This document shows, one piece after another, positions 1 through 11,332 of a DNA stretch of 64,000 bases. The translations under genes were made by a program, and so were the position numbers. The DNA is from Mercurialis annua (lineage: Eukaryota > Streptophyta > Magnoliopsida > Malpighiales > Euphorbiaceae): positions 8,287,001 to 8,351,000 of the forward strand of contig NC_065577.1 of the NCBI RefSeq assembly GCF_937616625.2. Reading direction: 5' to 3'. Position 1 is the first letter of the stretch. Every line of letters starts with the position of its first letter. The notes beneath the pieces were generated by a model. That model did not search any database, was not told the origin of the DNA, and saw only the letters and a list, made by a program, of their open reading frames with translations.

Positions 1-1200
1 CAAGGAAGATCCACTGAAACGAGCTATCTATTGGGCAACAATAGGACTGTGTGATCACCGGTGTTAAAGAACTAGATGAGAGGTAAATATTATAAGCATA
101 CATATTGAGATTAGGTTTTAAGCCAGATGCTTGCTAAGCGGCTTAAACCTATTGGGTAGTCCTGAGGTGGCAGTGATTTAAGTTCTGGCCCAGTAACCCT
201 ATACAGAGTCAAGATGGCTGTGATACATAAGTATACAGCTCATCCTGTATTAAACAAGAGTTGTGCATATGCATTAAATATGATAGCATTATAACGTAAC
301 AGGACTAGGGTTTCATTTGGATCGAGGACTGGTAATATTTTTATATACCGATATTTTGTCTATACGCGATTTTGGTATTTAACTGTAAACCTATCTACTC
401 ACTCAGAAATATTTATATTTCTCACTCCGTTGTTGTTTATATTTTTCAGGTACCTAGCTACCGGGTCTGGTCGAGCTTCCACCCTTTTCCATCAGGGAAG
501 CTTATCTTGTTGTTATGTAAATAACACTTTAAACTCGTAGATGCTGCAATAGTGTATATAGGTTTGATATGCCTGTGGCCACGTCATGGTTCCTCTGTCT
601 ATATACTCTGATAGGAACCTGACTTTGTCTAACTCTAATAAGTGGCTACTTAATAGGCATATGGTGTTTTATGGTATCCCCTACGGGTGGGCCAAGTTTC
701 GTGTCTTTGGTCTGCAAAGACACTGTGTGTAGTTTAGCTGGCCTTACGTTTGTGTGCCTGCTGTGCATATTTTTAATATGTTTGATATAACGCTTTGAAA
801 AGGAAAGTGTTCGATATATTTTATTAAACATATTGTTCGGGTGCGCGGTTTTGAAACAGGGCTGCCTGCGAGGCAAGGCACGTGAGCTAAGTCCTTGTAC
901 CACCGCACCAGTTTTCAGAAATGCGCGTGGGTCAGAATAACTAGGGTTATTCAACCAGCATTTCTGAAAACGCGATTTCGCTTATATGAATATTTTCAGA
1001 ACGTGTCTTCCACGTTAAACGAAAAAAAAAATGTTTTAACGGTGTTTTCTGAAAACGGGTCGTACGCGAGGTACGATCTAGATTTATATTTGCGAAAAAT
1101 TTATAGAGGTTTTAGGCTTACTACGGGTTTAGGAACAACCATTCCCATTCCCTAGCGCCGGTCTCGGCTCGAGTTTCGAGGGGGAAATCGGGTCGTGACA
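1..1200 (+). repeat. Gypsy-type LTR fragment, 3' part, cut by the window edge
   Basis: The sequence is collinear with the LTR ending at 35444: both have the block around 'tattgggnnncaatagg..tgtgtgatcacc' (34-60 here, 34523-34552 there). Both end with a 'gcgccggtct' block and the terminus GTCGTGACA (1192-1200). The join to MULE transposase coding sequence at 1201 is abrupt, so this LTR end inserted into that gene or replaced part of it. The left edge lies outside the window, so a target duplication cannot be tested. No coding capacity was seen. Confidence 0.7.
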
Positions 1201-1901
1201 GATCCCTTGCAAGCATGATGCCTCTGCCATTTATGCCATGCGTGGAAATCCAAAGGCTTATGTACATGACGGTTACAATAGAGAGACCTACATGAAAGCT
1301 TATTCTTTCATAATCCAGCCAGTTCCTGAAAAGCAGCACTGGATTTAGAGTGAGAAAGGACCAATAGACCCTCTACGCTTTAAGAAATTGCCTGGAAGAC
1401 CCAAGAAAAATAGGCGAAGAGAACCATTTGAGGTAAAGAAGAAAGTCAAGTTGTGAATCCATGGGAGAGTCATGACTTGTGGAATATGTAACGGTATTGG
1501 GCATAATTATAAGAGTTTCCCAAATAAGTTTGCAAATAATCAGTTAACTTTCAGACACAAAGCTTTTTTTATAGATTGTTGAACTATTTGCTAACATTTT
1601 GTTTATGCTTTTAGTACAAGACAAGGAAGAACAAGAAGAATTAACCAGAGGCAACACCTTCACAACAACTAATGGCAACACCTTCAGAACAAACTACAAG
1701 CAGAAAGAGAGAGAGAAAACAACCATTTGTAAGTTCCTTACTTTATTTTACTTGATATATGTTGGTTTCTATATGTGTTTGGTTGAGATATTAATAAAGT
1801 GGTGGTGCCCTAATTGATGAGCAGTTGGGTTTATTGCAGGGAGATGGGTCCACCAGTGCTGCTGCACGTTCAAGGCCAACTTAGCGATGCTTGTGAATGG
1901 G
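1201..1901 (+). pseudogene. MULE (MuDR-type) transposase, C-terminal remnant
   Basis: Translation from 1201 begins with the end of a SWIM zinc finger (IPCKHDASAIYAM), the usual C-terminal part of Mutator transposases. A basic stretch follows (GRPKKNRRREP, near 1397-1430), then a CCHC zinc knuckle reading CGICNGIGHNYKSFPNK (near 1474-1530). In-frame stops interrupt it (near 1347 and 1456). Two short downstream exon-like blocks (about 1612-1730 and 1839-1901) are bounded by plausible GT and AG sites, as in intact MULE genes. The N-terminus and the catalytic DDE region are missing; the gypsy LTR fragment sits there instead. The reading continues after the solo LTR at 3558. This is a dead gene. 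Confidence 0.75.
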
Positions 1902-3552
1902 TGATAGGAGTAAAATACTCCTATAATTAGAGTGCTATTCCGCATGTTTTTGTATGTTTTCACCTCGCTTTTCTATGATAATGTATACCTTATAGCGTGT
2001 GTGTACGTTTCAGGGAATTAAGAGCATTGTGAAGTATTTTGAGGCCAAAAGAGTGAAGAATCATCAAAATTGGAAAAGGGCGAAGTCTTGAAGCAAAGAG
2101 AAGCTGAAATCACACATGAGAATCTGACCCCGCTGCACTATTTGTCAATTTTGGATTAGTTAGAGGCTTCTAAAGAGTTTGTGTTCTTCATAAGAAATAA
2201 AGTAGACATCTTAAGCTTTCCAGGGGTTCAAGAACCAACTCATTTGGACGTTTTTACACCGAGTTATGAGGTTTTGAAGTTCGTGGTCGTGCAGCGGAAA
2301 GTGTGTCTCGATTTGAGACAACCAACTTAAGTTGGTGTCTCGATCCATGACACACAAAAATCAGAAACAGAAGTTGCTTCACTTGTGTCTCGATCCAAGA
2401 CACTCTCTAAGTCATATGTCTCGATTTGAGACACACGTTTAAGGGGAATTCTCAGCTCCAAACACTTGCACATGGTTTCCTCATTTGGCCAAGCACCCTT
2501 TTATGAGCTGTCTCCTATTTTCTCATTTGTAAACACTATATAAACACTTTTATCTCTTTTTTAGGTCAAGAGTGATTTGATAAAAAATAGTAGTCACTCT
2601 TCATTATTGTAGCAACATTCTCTCTAGCTTTTAGTTGTAGCAATAGCTTTTAGTTTTAGTTCTTATTGTTCTTACTATTTGTAGTAATAGATCATCATAG
2701 TTCTTAGTGTTCTTCAAGTTTATTTCCAGATTTTGCTACTTTGGAAAAGTTGTTCAATACAAGTATTAGTTTATTTATTGAAACTTCATTATCTTGTTCA
2801 TGCTTTTAATGTTCATTTATTATTCCAAGGTACTTATTCTTTACTCTATGCTTAATCTTTGTTATTGTTTAATTAGTTGTGTTGTGATGATAATTAGTGG
2901 CTAGACCCTTTATTTAGGGGTTGTTATGATTACCATATTTATTTAGCTAGGTGATTAAGGTTAGGGTTTTGGATTAAGATGGTTGTTGTGCTCCTTGGAC
3001 CTAGTGCTTAGATTAAAGTGGTCTCTTAATCTATGATTTGTGATTTAATTAGGAGGGCGAGAGTTAACTAATTAAATTATACCTAGGGGAGTACAAGCTT
3101 GAGACTTAGGTGCACTAGCGTGACCTAAGGCTAATTTGGTTGTATAGTTTGCTTATTAATTGGCTTGATTGATTCTATCGAAATCTATGAGCACGAGAGT
3201 GGATTAGATTTCGGTGTTTTAATCAAGTTCGATTCTCCCATTCCCGGCTCGAGAGAGCGGAAGTGATTCCGTTGGATAGCTTGATCCGACCCAAAATCCT
3301 TGACCTCGACCCAAAATTACCTAGATATCGTTTTGGCATGATTAGCAACCTCTAGGCGCTTTTCCATTATTGTTAATTCCGTGTTTGATGATTGTTTTGA
3401 CATTAGTAATCTTTTCAAATACCAAAATCACTTTTCAATAGTTAACGAATTTAAACTCAACTCGAAACGACCCTCATTAGTGCCATTATCCCTGTGGATT
3501 CGACAACCCGGACTTAAAGTCCACTTTATTACGAGTTGGCTTTTTGCTAACA
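1902..3552 (+). mobile_element. Solo LTR, Athila/Tat-like gypsy family, with perfect target duplication
   Basis: The element begins TGATAGGAGTAAAATACTCC and ends GCTAACA. It is flanked by identical 5-bp direct repeats ATGGG (1897-1901 and 3553-3557). It aligns along its whole length with the two LTRs of the element at 26845-33943, which begin TGATAGGAG/TAATAGGAG and end GCCAACA, so it is a diverged member of that superfamily. No internal domain is present, which fits LTR-LTR recombination after insertion. It splits the MULE transposase relic. At the position where the related LTRs carry CTCGATCGAG palindromes, this copy carries TGTCTCGATTTGAGACA motifs. Confidence 0.88.
2304..2433. repeat. 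Palindrome cluster in the solo LTR
   Basis: Four copies of an inverted motif lie in 130 bp: TGTCTCGATTTGAGACA at 2304-2320 and 2417-2433, and variants with CCA in the centre near 2336 and 2386. A separate perfect 16-bp palindrome, ACCAACTTAAGTTGGT, lies at about 2321-2336. The flanks align with the related LTRs, but the motifs themselves do not. Confidence 0.75.
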
Positions 3553-3557
3553 ATGGG

Positions 3558-4039
3558 TAGTGTTTTTTGTGTCTTGTATAGATATTTTTTTGTATTGGAT
3601 AGTGTTTTGTATAAGGCACTGTTTTGTACAGGGGAGTGTTTTAATGCTCTTTTTGATAACTTTTGTATAATGTCTTGATAACATTTTTGTAATGCCCTTA
3701 GAATAGTATTGGTAACGTTTTAATCACACTTTTTGTATAGATAGGTGGATATTTTGAAAACAATTGTGTAATTAATTTCAGTAAAGCTCAGTTTGGAACC
3801 ATTTGTTATTATAAGTGTTCTATTATAAGTCAATTATCATAGGTCAATTACATGTTATTTGCAAGGCAACTTTCATGCAAAATAGGTCATTTTTCATGAA
3901 AATTTGTTGTTAATAATAGGTCCATTTTTCATGCATATTTCTAGCAATTTATAGGTGCATTTTTTTTATGCAAGATGTCTATCAATAAGCACAAACAAAA
4001 TGATTAATGATGAGACAAGATTAACAAAGAAACAAAATT
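3558..4039 (+). other. Tail of the MULE relic and AT-rich sequence
   Basis: This continues the sequence interrupted by the solo LTR. It is T-rich, with short degenerate repeats of 'tagtgttttgtat' (3558-3640) and 'ataggtcatttttcatg' (3835-3965). No reading frame or terminal inverted repeat could be defined. Confidence 0.4.
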
Positions 4040-4233
4040 ACTGGTTCGTCTCCTCTGGAGGAGCGGACGTGGGCAACCCACGTCCTCTCTTGAAGAGGAG
4101 ACGTGGTTCGTCTTCTCTTCAGGAGGAGACGTGAAAGATCCACGTCTCCTCCGGAGGAGGAGACGAACACGTCCGGCGTCCCCTCCGCCAGACGTCCTCT
4201 TTTCCGGCTGCGACCGAAACGTCGCAGCCGGAA
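4040..4233. repeat. GC-rich cluster of palindromes and hairpins
   Basis: A GC-rich island lies in AT-rich surroundings. It contains a 9-bp perfect stem with loop CAA (4065-4085, GGACGTGGG/CCCACGTCC) and several GTCTCCTC/GAGGAGAC inverted pairs (4048-4165). A 13-bp perfect stem (4202-4214 with 4221-4233) has the loop CGAAAC. It lies just upstream of the plant-mobile-domain relic and may belong to the same element. Confidence 0.7.
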
Positions 4234-4369
4234 ATTATTTTATTTTTTTAAAAAAAAATTATAAAATAAATAATTATTTTAAATAAGTTAAGTGATTTTA
4301 GAAATTTATTCGATGTAATATTTATTATATATTATTTCTTTAACTTATATTTGAATATTTATAATCGCA

Positions 4370-5978
4370 GGGCGGAAAGCGTTGAGGGAAGTCCTTTTCG
4401 GCCCCAGAATTAGGGGGGTCGGGAGCCCGTCACGTTATTACGCGGAAAATTTCTGCCTCAACTCGACGAAAGAACCAACCGACGCATACTTCTCCCGATA
4501 ACAGACGTATGTCTGTTGATGATCTTATAACAGATGATCTTAGAGAGCCTGATGATTTTGATAGCTCAGAGGACGAGCCAAGTGAAAAACTTTACATTTC
4601 TCGACGGAAGAAGGGTCCAGGTGGTCTGTTCGTTGGCGACTCGTCATCATGTAAATATAATTAAACGATTTTAATTAATTTAATAATATTGTTAAAAAAA
4701 TTAAATATAAGTTAATTATATTTAATGTTACTTTCAAGGTCGAACAGACGACCCGAAGAGGTTGACGTGTGGACCGTTACTGGTCCAGTACCTGGTGGAC
4801 CCGAGGATGACACTGTTATTCCTAATTTTCTCGGACATGTCGCTTCTCGGCTATGGGATGGGGCGGACAGAGGCGTGCTGAAGTGTCAGACTGGACATGG
4901 AGCTCTTCGGAAGCTGAGACAGTGGTATGAGACGGCCTCAGAGGAGGTCAAGGTGCTGATAGACGGGACTGAGTTATCACATCTCCCGTACATCATGTTT
5001 GGTCATTTGGATATCCCGCTCCTTTCTGCATTTGTGGAGCGATGTCAGCCATATACAAACTCTTTTCACATGTCATTCGGGGAGATGACCATCATATTAC
5101 ATGACGTGTGACATATTCTTCGCATTCCAGTTGGTGGAGCTATGATTTCAGGTGCAGTATTTTGTTATATTTTTCACATTATAATTTTGCGCTAAGATTA
5201 AATTCTATTATTAAAATGTTTAATTTGTGATTTTTTATTTTAGTAGGTTTAATAATTGTTTAATTAGGTCACATTTTTATTTTTGGTAAATTTAATGTTA
5301 TTTAGGATAATTTAATTGTTTTAGGTTATTTTGTTATTTAATACAATATTTAGGCCAATTAGCTGTTTAATGTGGATTGTGTTTTGGTTTGTGAATTGTA
5401 ATTTCCTTGCAGGACTTTCCTGAAAAATGGGCGATGCTCATTTTTAGAGGAAGTGCTGCCCAATTTTTTCTAGAAATTTAATGTACCTATTACGTGATAT
5501 TAATTTAAATTGCAAAATTATGGTTTCAGGTCAGCCGAATAAGGCTCAGCTGCAGGCTTACTGCATACAGATTTTAGGTATTCTCCCAGAGGATCCGGTG
5601 AGTAAGACGACCAAGCATTTTGCCTAGGGAGGTGTGTTGATTGAGTCGATCATCGGCTTATGTAGGCATGGCCGTACTTCAGAGGTGGAGGCGATAGCCT
5701 TGATCTGGTTGACGTTAGGTTGCACTTTATTCATTTACAAGAGTGGCCATCGGATGAGACCTGCAACCATATGGGAGGTGCGGGATAGAGTCACAAATGC
5801 GAGTACATTTTCCTGGGGCCCAGCTACACTTGCTTATCTATATCGGCAGCTTGGAATCTCATCGAGAGGAGATTGCTCGGGTTTGACTGGATGTCTGACA
5901 CTGCTGCAGGCATGGATTGAAGATAGTGGCAATAGGGTACAAGTCATCCCATACCTGCATTCATTTAATAAGTCATAA
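4370..5978 (+). pseudogene. Plant mobile domain (PMD, aminotransferase-like) protein relic
   Basis: An acidic/basic N-terminal segment is readable at about 4430-4650 (including SVDDLITDDLREPDDF). The ORF at 4725-5111 then reads GPVPGGPEDDTVIPNFLGHV, a tract around LKCQTGHGALRKL, and SFHMSFGEMTIILHDV. After an intron, about 5530-5978 reads QPNKAQLQAYCIQILGILPEDP and, later, YLYRQLGISSRGDCSG followed by LTGCLTLLQAWI. These are hallmarks of the plant mobile domain found in MULE- and gypsy-associated genes and in MAIN-like host proteins. In-frame stops (5109, 5626) and the loss of downstream exons mark it as broken. It faces the OTU-like exon on the other strand, so both probably rode on one transposon. 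The PMD assignment is firm; the host element class is inferred. Confidence 0.75.
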
Positions 5979-6044
5979 TTTGAATATCATTTTTTTAGAA
6001 AAATTAAAACTTACTGATAAATTTATATAATTCAATTAAATACC

Positions 6045-6318
6045 TGCATCTGGTAGCGAGGGTCGCAGGCTCCCCCTTCCCAACTAATATGTGTAATGGC
6101 CGCTTGTAACTCATCAATGCAAATACCATCATATCGTCTAGGGTGGGCGAAGAGCTCGTTTGCAATGTTCATTCTAGTCATTCCCCACATCTCCTCGTCA
6201 CCATATATGTAGTCTGCCACGACGCGGAATCCACAGTTGCCGTTCCCACACACGTCCACAAATTTTTCAACGAATGGCAAAAGGAATCCTGGAATAACCT
6301 CCGCATTTTGCGAACCAA
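6045..6318 (-). pseudogene. OTU-like cysteine-protease domain exon, transposon-associated
   Basis: On the minus strand, an exon from an AG acceptor (6319/6320) to a GT donor (6044/6043) stays open. It reads PFVEKFVDVCGNGNCGFRVV and then DEEMWGMTRMNIANELFAHP. GNGNCGFR sits where OTU deubiquitinases carry the catalytic DGNC motif; here the Asp before GNC is Asn. No catalytic His segment was found downstream on this strand, because the + strand PMD fragment begins there. Such OTU-like exons accompany PMD genes in plant transposons. It is probably non-functional, and the domain call is moderately sure. Confidence 0.6.
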
Positions 6319-6330
6319 CTGCGAGAAAAA

Positions 6331-7590
6331 AAATTAAATAATATTATTTACCTCGGAAAAGCCGGAAAAACTTGTTTCCGAATGTCGATACTCGTTACCC
6401 CACGAATTATACCCGTTGTCCATCATTTTAATCGACTTTTTATGTATTTGTTCGAATGTGTTCGAATGAGTTGAGAAATTTTTTTAAAAAATTTTACTGG
6501 AAGGGCGAAAATGTCTTTTATAGGAGCGGTATTAAATAAAAAGGGGCGGCGAATAGTAAAACCCAAACTCGTCATAGCCACCATCTAAAAAGTTTCTCAT
6601 TGATATTTGGAGTGGAAGTAAAGATAAATAGATAATGACAATATTTTAAAGAACATCATGTTAATTCTTTTTGTTTTTTTTAATAATTAAAAATAAATCT
6701 ATTAATAAAAATACATCAATATGTCTATCAATTAATTGTTTTAGCTAACATATAAACTAAACTTACTATAATTTTGCATATATACCGAATCAGCTAGTAA
6801 ACATTTTAGTATCAATTACAGTACATTTTTTTTTTGTATTTTATTTTTAAACATATTTTCAAGTTGTATTTTTTTTATCAACAATATTTTTTTATTTTTA
6901 AAATAATTTTTTAACCTTTTTACTGATTTATGCTTTTTTACTAATTTTTTCTGGAAATTTTTTTCTGGTGTTTTTATAATCGTATTTTTAGTGTAAACAT
7001 GGTGTTTTTATAGTGTCTCTATGGTGTATAATTATAGTATTTTTATAGTGTAATTATAATGTATATATATTGTAACTATAGTGTTTTTATAGTGTATTAT
7101 GCCACAAAAACACTGCAAATACACAATAAAAACTGTAAATACAACAGAAAAATATAGATACACTGGAAATTCACTATAACATAAGTGCACCATAAAAACA
7201 CCGCAAATACATCATAAATCAATTTATTTTTATAAAATCATTATCATCAAAATAGAAAAATAAATATATGAACAAGAAAAAAACGAGATAATTATATGAA
7301 TAATAGAAGAATTTTATATACAAAAAAATAATACATCTACAATACTCTATTTACAAAATATTTAAATCATCACAAAAACTTAAAATTACAAAAAAAATTA
7401 AAAATGATGCCGATAAATCTATAGCGTCAAATAAAGAGATAGACGAAAAAGCGCGAATGGAAGAACAAACGGAAAAGCGACCGGGAAAAACAGAAAATCC
7501 ATCAAAAATAGGCGAACGGAAGAGCGAGCGAAAGAGACGAAGGAAAAAACAACCAGAAGAGACGAACGAAAAAACAAACAGAAAAAAAAG
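6331..7590. other. AT-rich intergenic sequence
   Basis: There are no credible genes. 6975-7110 holds degenerate repeats of 'atagtgtttttatagtgta'. Complementary 'acactgcaaatacacaataaa' units follow at 7110-7210, so the stretch can fold back on itself and may be an eroded MITE. Confidence 0.35.
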
Positions 7591-7593
7591 AAC

Positions 7594-7596
<3 letters not shown>

Positions 7597-7661
<65 letters not shown>
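7597..7661. repeat. (GA)n microsatellite, about 65 bp
   Basis: Uninterrupted GA dinucleotide repeat. It creates open frames of poly-Arg/Glu on + and poly-Ser/Leu on -, which are artefacts. Confidence 0.97.
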
Positions 7662-7664
<3 letters not shown>

Positions 7665-7710
7665 GGATATATAAATTTTTAACCTAAAATGAGATAAGCC
7701 TTTTATATAT

Positions 7711-8061
7711 GAACAAAAGGTTAGCGCCCCCCTTGAACTTGTGACACATGGCCATTTAACCCAGTTTTTACTTGTTTGAGCAATTAACACTAAAACTCTT
7801 CATTTTTTTTGGTCTAATAATCCATAATTTATATTCTTATTACAAACAATAAATTTAGGATAATTTTATCGCAACAATTAGAAAACTTTTTAATTTCTAT
7901 TTCGCATCCCTCACCTCCGATTTGTATTTTACGCGTTTTTAATATATAATTATTGGGTTATCTGACCTAAAAATAAAAAGTTTTAAAGTTAGTTGCTCAA
8001 ACAAGTAAAAACTGGGTTAAATGATCCTGTTGTAAATTCAGGGTTGTGTTGACCTTTGCTT
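7711..8061. mobile_element. MULE-like MITE
   Basis: The left arm (7711-7790) is complementary to the right arm (7985-8061). The strongest block is a shared 25-nt tract around 'cccagtttttacttgtttgagc' at 7760-7785, reversed at 8002-8025. TTTTATATAT lies directly outside both ends (7701-7710 and 8062-8071) and could be a 9-10 bp target duplication, but it is AT-simple. No coding sequence. Confidence 0.55.
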
Positions 8062-8071
8062 TTTTATATAT

Positions 8072-8782
8072 AGTAGAATGTTTTTGCAATATGTTTGTTA
8101 TTAGATTGGAGTGGAAAATTATAAAAAATATCGTAAAAATGGTAAATATCAAAATAGTGCATTTGACAAATAATTCCAAATATTATGATAAAAAATCTAT
8201 ATTCTTGATAGAAAATTATATTTTATCTTCTTTTGTTGGAAATATACCTATTTTACTCGTTAGCGAGGAAGTTAACTAAATTCAATTCAAGCCTTAGAAG
8301 CCAAGTGGGCTGATTTTGAAAGATATATATATAACTCTTAATTATAGTTTGTCAAATTATTTAAAATATATAATAATACAATATCAGATGATTTTATAGA
8401 TTAACTATATATTATACTCTTTTATTCTTTTTGTTTTGTTCGAGAATAGAGACAAAAAGAGAACCAATTTGACTTTGGTTTAGGATTAAATTTTACATTG
8501 GAAATTTTACATAAGATTATATAATGGTCTGGACATGGAGCCTAGAATAATATTTAAATGAGACAGTCTTCAAGTTGACAAATTGATCAAGATCTGATCC
8601 CAAGGTTCTCCATCTTATGGGATTTCGTATGGGACTCCTATTCTATTGCTCAAGTAAAGTTTTTGTCAGAATTATTATCTTTGTTTATTCACATATCACT
8701 CTTTTTATTTAATTATCAATTCTAAGAAGCTTAGAATCATACACCATATTTTGTTGTGTTGGGGGCATCAAATCTCGCTATA
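8072..8782. other. No feature recognised
   Basis: AT-rich sequence without a supported gene, repeat or RNA. Confidence 0.3.
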
Positions 8783-8791
8783 GCTTTGGTT

Positions 8792-9213
8792 ATCAACAAA
8801 AGTCCATTTTTGCCCCCTCAATTTAGTGCGCCGTCTTAAACGAGATATTTCTTGTGCGAAAATTTAGAGTTAAGTTTTGCCACATGTTGTGGCTTTAATG
8901 TACATATTATTCATAAAAAATGTGATTTTAGACAAAACACTTACAATTTGACTAATTTGGCTCATTTTACTTTTTTAACTAAGGTGGCATAAAATGATTG
9001 GAGCAATTGGAATTGAGGTGGCAACAAAGTATTCGACCATTTTAAATTAAAGGGGTAAAACGAGATAAAAGGCTTATTTTAAAGATATTTTTATCCAAAA
9101 CACCTATTTTTAGGATGTTTTTGTTCTAAATGTCTATTTAAAGAGTATTTCTGTCAAAAACATGAATTATACTTTGTTTGATCCTCCGTCAAGGGGTAAA
9201 ATAAACTTTTGTT
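8792..9213. mobile_element. MULE-like MITE with 9-bp target duplication
   Basis: The ends are inverted: 'aacaaaagtccatttttgcc' at 8795 against 'ccgtcaaggggtaaaataaacttttgtt' ending at 9213. GCTTTGGTT lies on both sides (8783-8791 and 9214-9222), a perfect 9-bp duplication typical of Mutator-superfamily insertion. It is non-coding. Confidence 0.65.
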
Positions 9214-9222
9214 GCTTTGGTT

Positions 9223-10031
9223 TTATATTAGTAAATAGATAAAATTTATCTTTTTCTTCTTCTTTTTATGCCAAAACTCATCTCTAAATCTTGGTACTTT
9301 ATAGTTTTTATTTATTTTGTCCAAAGCTTATTTTTATTGTTTACTTAGTCAGTATACTAATAAAAATGGTTATAAATTTTTTTCGTTGAATGAAAAAGTA
9401 AGTCTCTTTAGCCGTTGGACGAAAGCATATGCTTGTAATATTTTTTTGTTTTATTTTTATCCAATTTCTTTTTATGGTCCCTCTATAACCAAAATCGCGT
9501 TATAAAGAGCATTTCAACTCTAAATAACATTATTATTTAATTTTCAATAAACTTGTATTATATTCTATTTATGAACGAAGTACGAATTCAAACTCCCAAT
9601 CACACTCAATAAAATAATAATAATAAATATGCTAGATATTCGACACAATACGTGAAATGAATTACATGAAAAATTTAACAGATATAATAGAAAGATGTGA
9701 TATAAAGACATTTGTCTTATATTTGCACATTAAAACCGGATAAATCTTTATTTGGAGTAAGCAACAACCTAAATGAAATCTAAAAGTCCATTTAAGAACA
9801 AGAACCGTAATTTGAATTGAATTTCGATAAAAGAAAAATAGTTCAATTAAAAGCATGATTAATAAGTTTCTTTATAGGTCGTAATAATATTCTATTAAAA
9901 CAATTTTACTGCAATTGATGAAGAACATACACCAAACCAAAAACACATACATAAAAGGTTACATCATAGTACACATTAGCATCAAGATGGTTGAGTTCCA
10001 GTAGCTTCTCTCTTTCATAAACTAAGACAAA
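9223..10031. other. No feature recognised
   Basis: AT-rich intergenic DNA. The short open frames have no recognisable domain. Confidence 0.3.
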
Positions 10032-10041
10032 GTAAACAAAT

Positions 10042-11217
10042 AAACAAAGGATCACTTTTACCTCCTTAACTTGGCATACAAATATAAAAAAACGTTCAAA
10101 TTAAAAAAACTGAATTATTTTTATTTTGAATTTGACTAAACCGGATCAAAGACCCTCTATATTAATGTGATACCTTAATTGAGAGTGAGATTTTAAATTT
10201 TAAATAATTAATTTTAATTAACTTTTTTTTGACAATTAATTAACTTAATCTAATTAAAAATTTAATTCTTTAATTAAACATTCAATTTAAATTTTAAATC
10301 GATAATTTATCGGTTTTTTCTTTTACACTGCCACCATCACCATCCCAATTTCCTCCACCTCCACCAACACCACCAAAAAGCAACCAACCGCCGCCCGAAA
10401 TCCATTACTGCTCAAAACCACTAACCCTGATCCTTTTCATTGAGAGACGAATCCAACTGGATTCGCCTCCAATGGAGACGAACTGATCGTTTCTATCAGA
10501 AACGAACCCATTTGGGTTCGTCTATGAACAGAAACACAGATCTCTGTTGAGAGATAAACCAATCAGCATCTGGATTCGTCTCTCACAGAGACAATCTGTG
10601 TCTCGGTTGAGAGACGCACCCAGATGTGTTCATCTCTCACAGAGACAAACCCATCATCTCTGTGAGAAATGATATGTGTCTCTATTGAGAGACGAATCTA
10701 GATGGCTTCGTCTCTCAATGGAGACGAGTCGTCTTTATTGAGAGACGATATGTGTCTCTGTTAAGAGACGAATACAGATGGGTTCATCTCTCAACGGAGA
10801 CGAGGTTCGTCGTCTCTGTGTGAGAGGCGACGATGAGCAGCTACTGTTCATCAGGTTTAAAAAAATTATTTTTTGTGTAATATATAAAGGTCCTTTATAT
10901 TTATAGTTAATATAAGTTTGATATATAAAGTTTTAAAATTAAAAATATTTAATTGTTTTTTCTGTTAATTTCGATGGATTAATTTGAAAAATCAAACAAA
11001 AGTTAGGACCATTTTAAATATTTTTTCAATAAAAACCACTTTAGGAGAGAAAAACCACTATCGAAACCGGAGAGTATATCTCACTCTCTTGGACGAGAGT
11101 GTGGAGGGAGTTTTGACCCGATTCTGCCAAATTTAGGATAAAAATAATCATGTTTTATTAATTTGGACATTTTTGATATTTTATATCAAATTCAGGGGGT
11201 AAAATGATTCTTCGTTC
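10042..11217. mobile_element. Non-autonomous MULE-like element, 1.18 kb
   Basis: The outer ends are inverted: 'aaacaaaggatcacttttacc' at 10042 against the reverse complement of 'gggggtaaaatgattcttcgttc' ending at 11217. GTAAACAAAT flanks both sides (10032-10041 and 11218-11227), a perfect 9-10 bp duplication. There is no transposase. The interior holds a 400-bp array of GAGACGAA/TTCGTCTC palindromes and a proline-codon-like CCACC tract (10328-10400). Confidence 0.72.
10440..10830. repeat. Array of GAGACGAA..TTCGTCTC palindromes
   Basis: At least ten degenerate units lie in 400 bp, each pairing GAGACGAA (or AGAAACGAA) with TTCGTCTC around a short CCA..TGG centre. Examples are near 10443-10470, 10497-10523, 10688-10722 and 10764-10803. 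The spacing is irregular, so this is not a simple tandem satellite. Confidence 0.75.
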
Positions 11218-11332
11218 GTAAACAAATTATGCAAAATAGAAGGATAAAGTATAAAAAACACACAAAGTATAGAGACATTGTGATAGAATTTTTTAATTAT
11301 TTAATTTAATTAGTAATGTTATCGCGTTCTCT

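Noticed and set aside
7419..7790. Open frame rich in Ser/Leu on the minus strand
   Set aside because: Produced by the (GA)n microsatellite; no domain.
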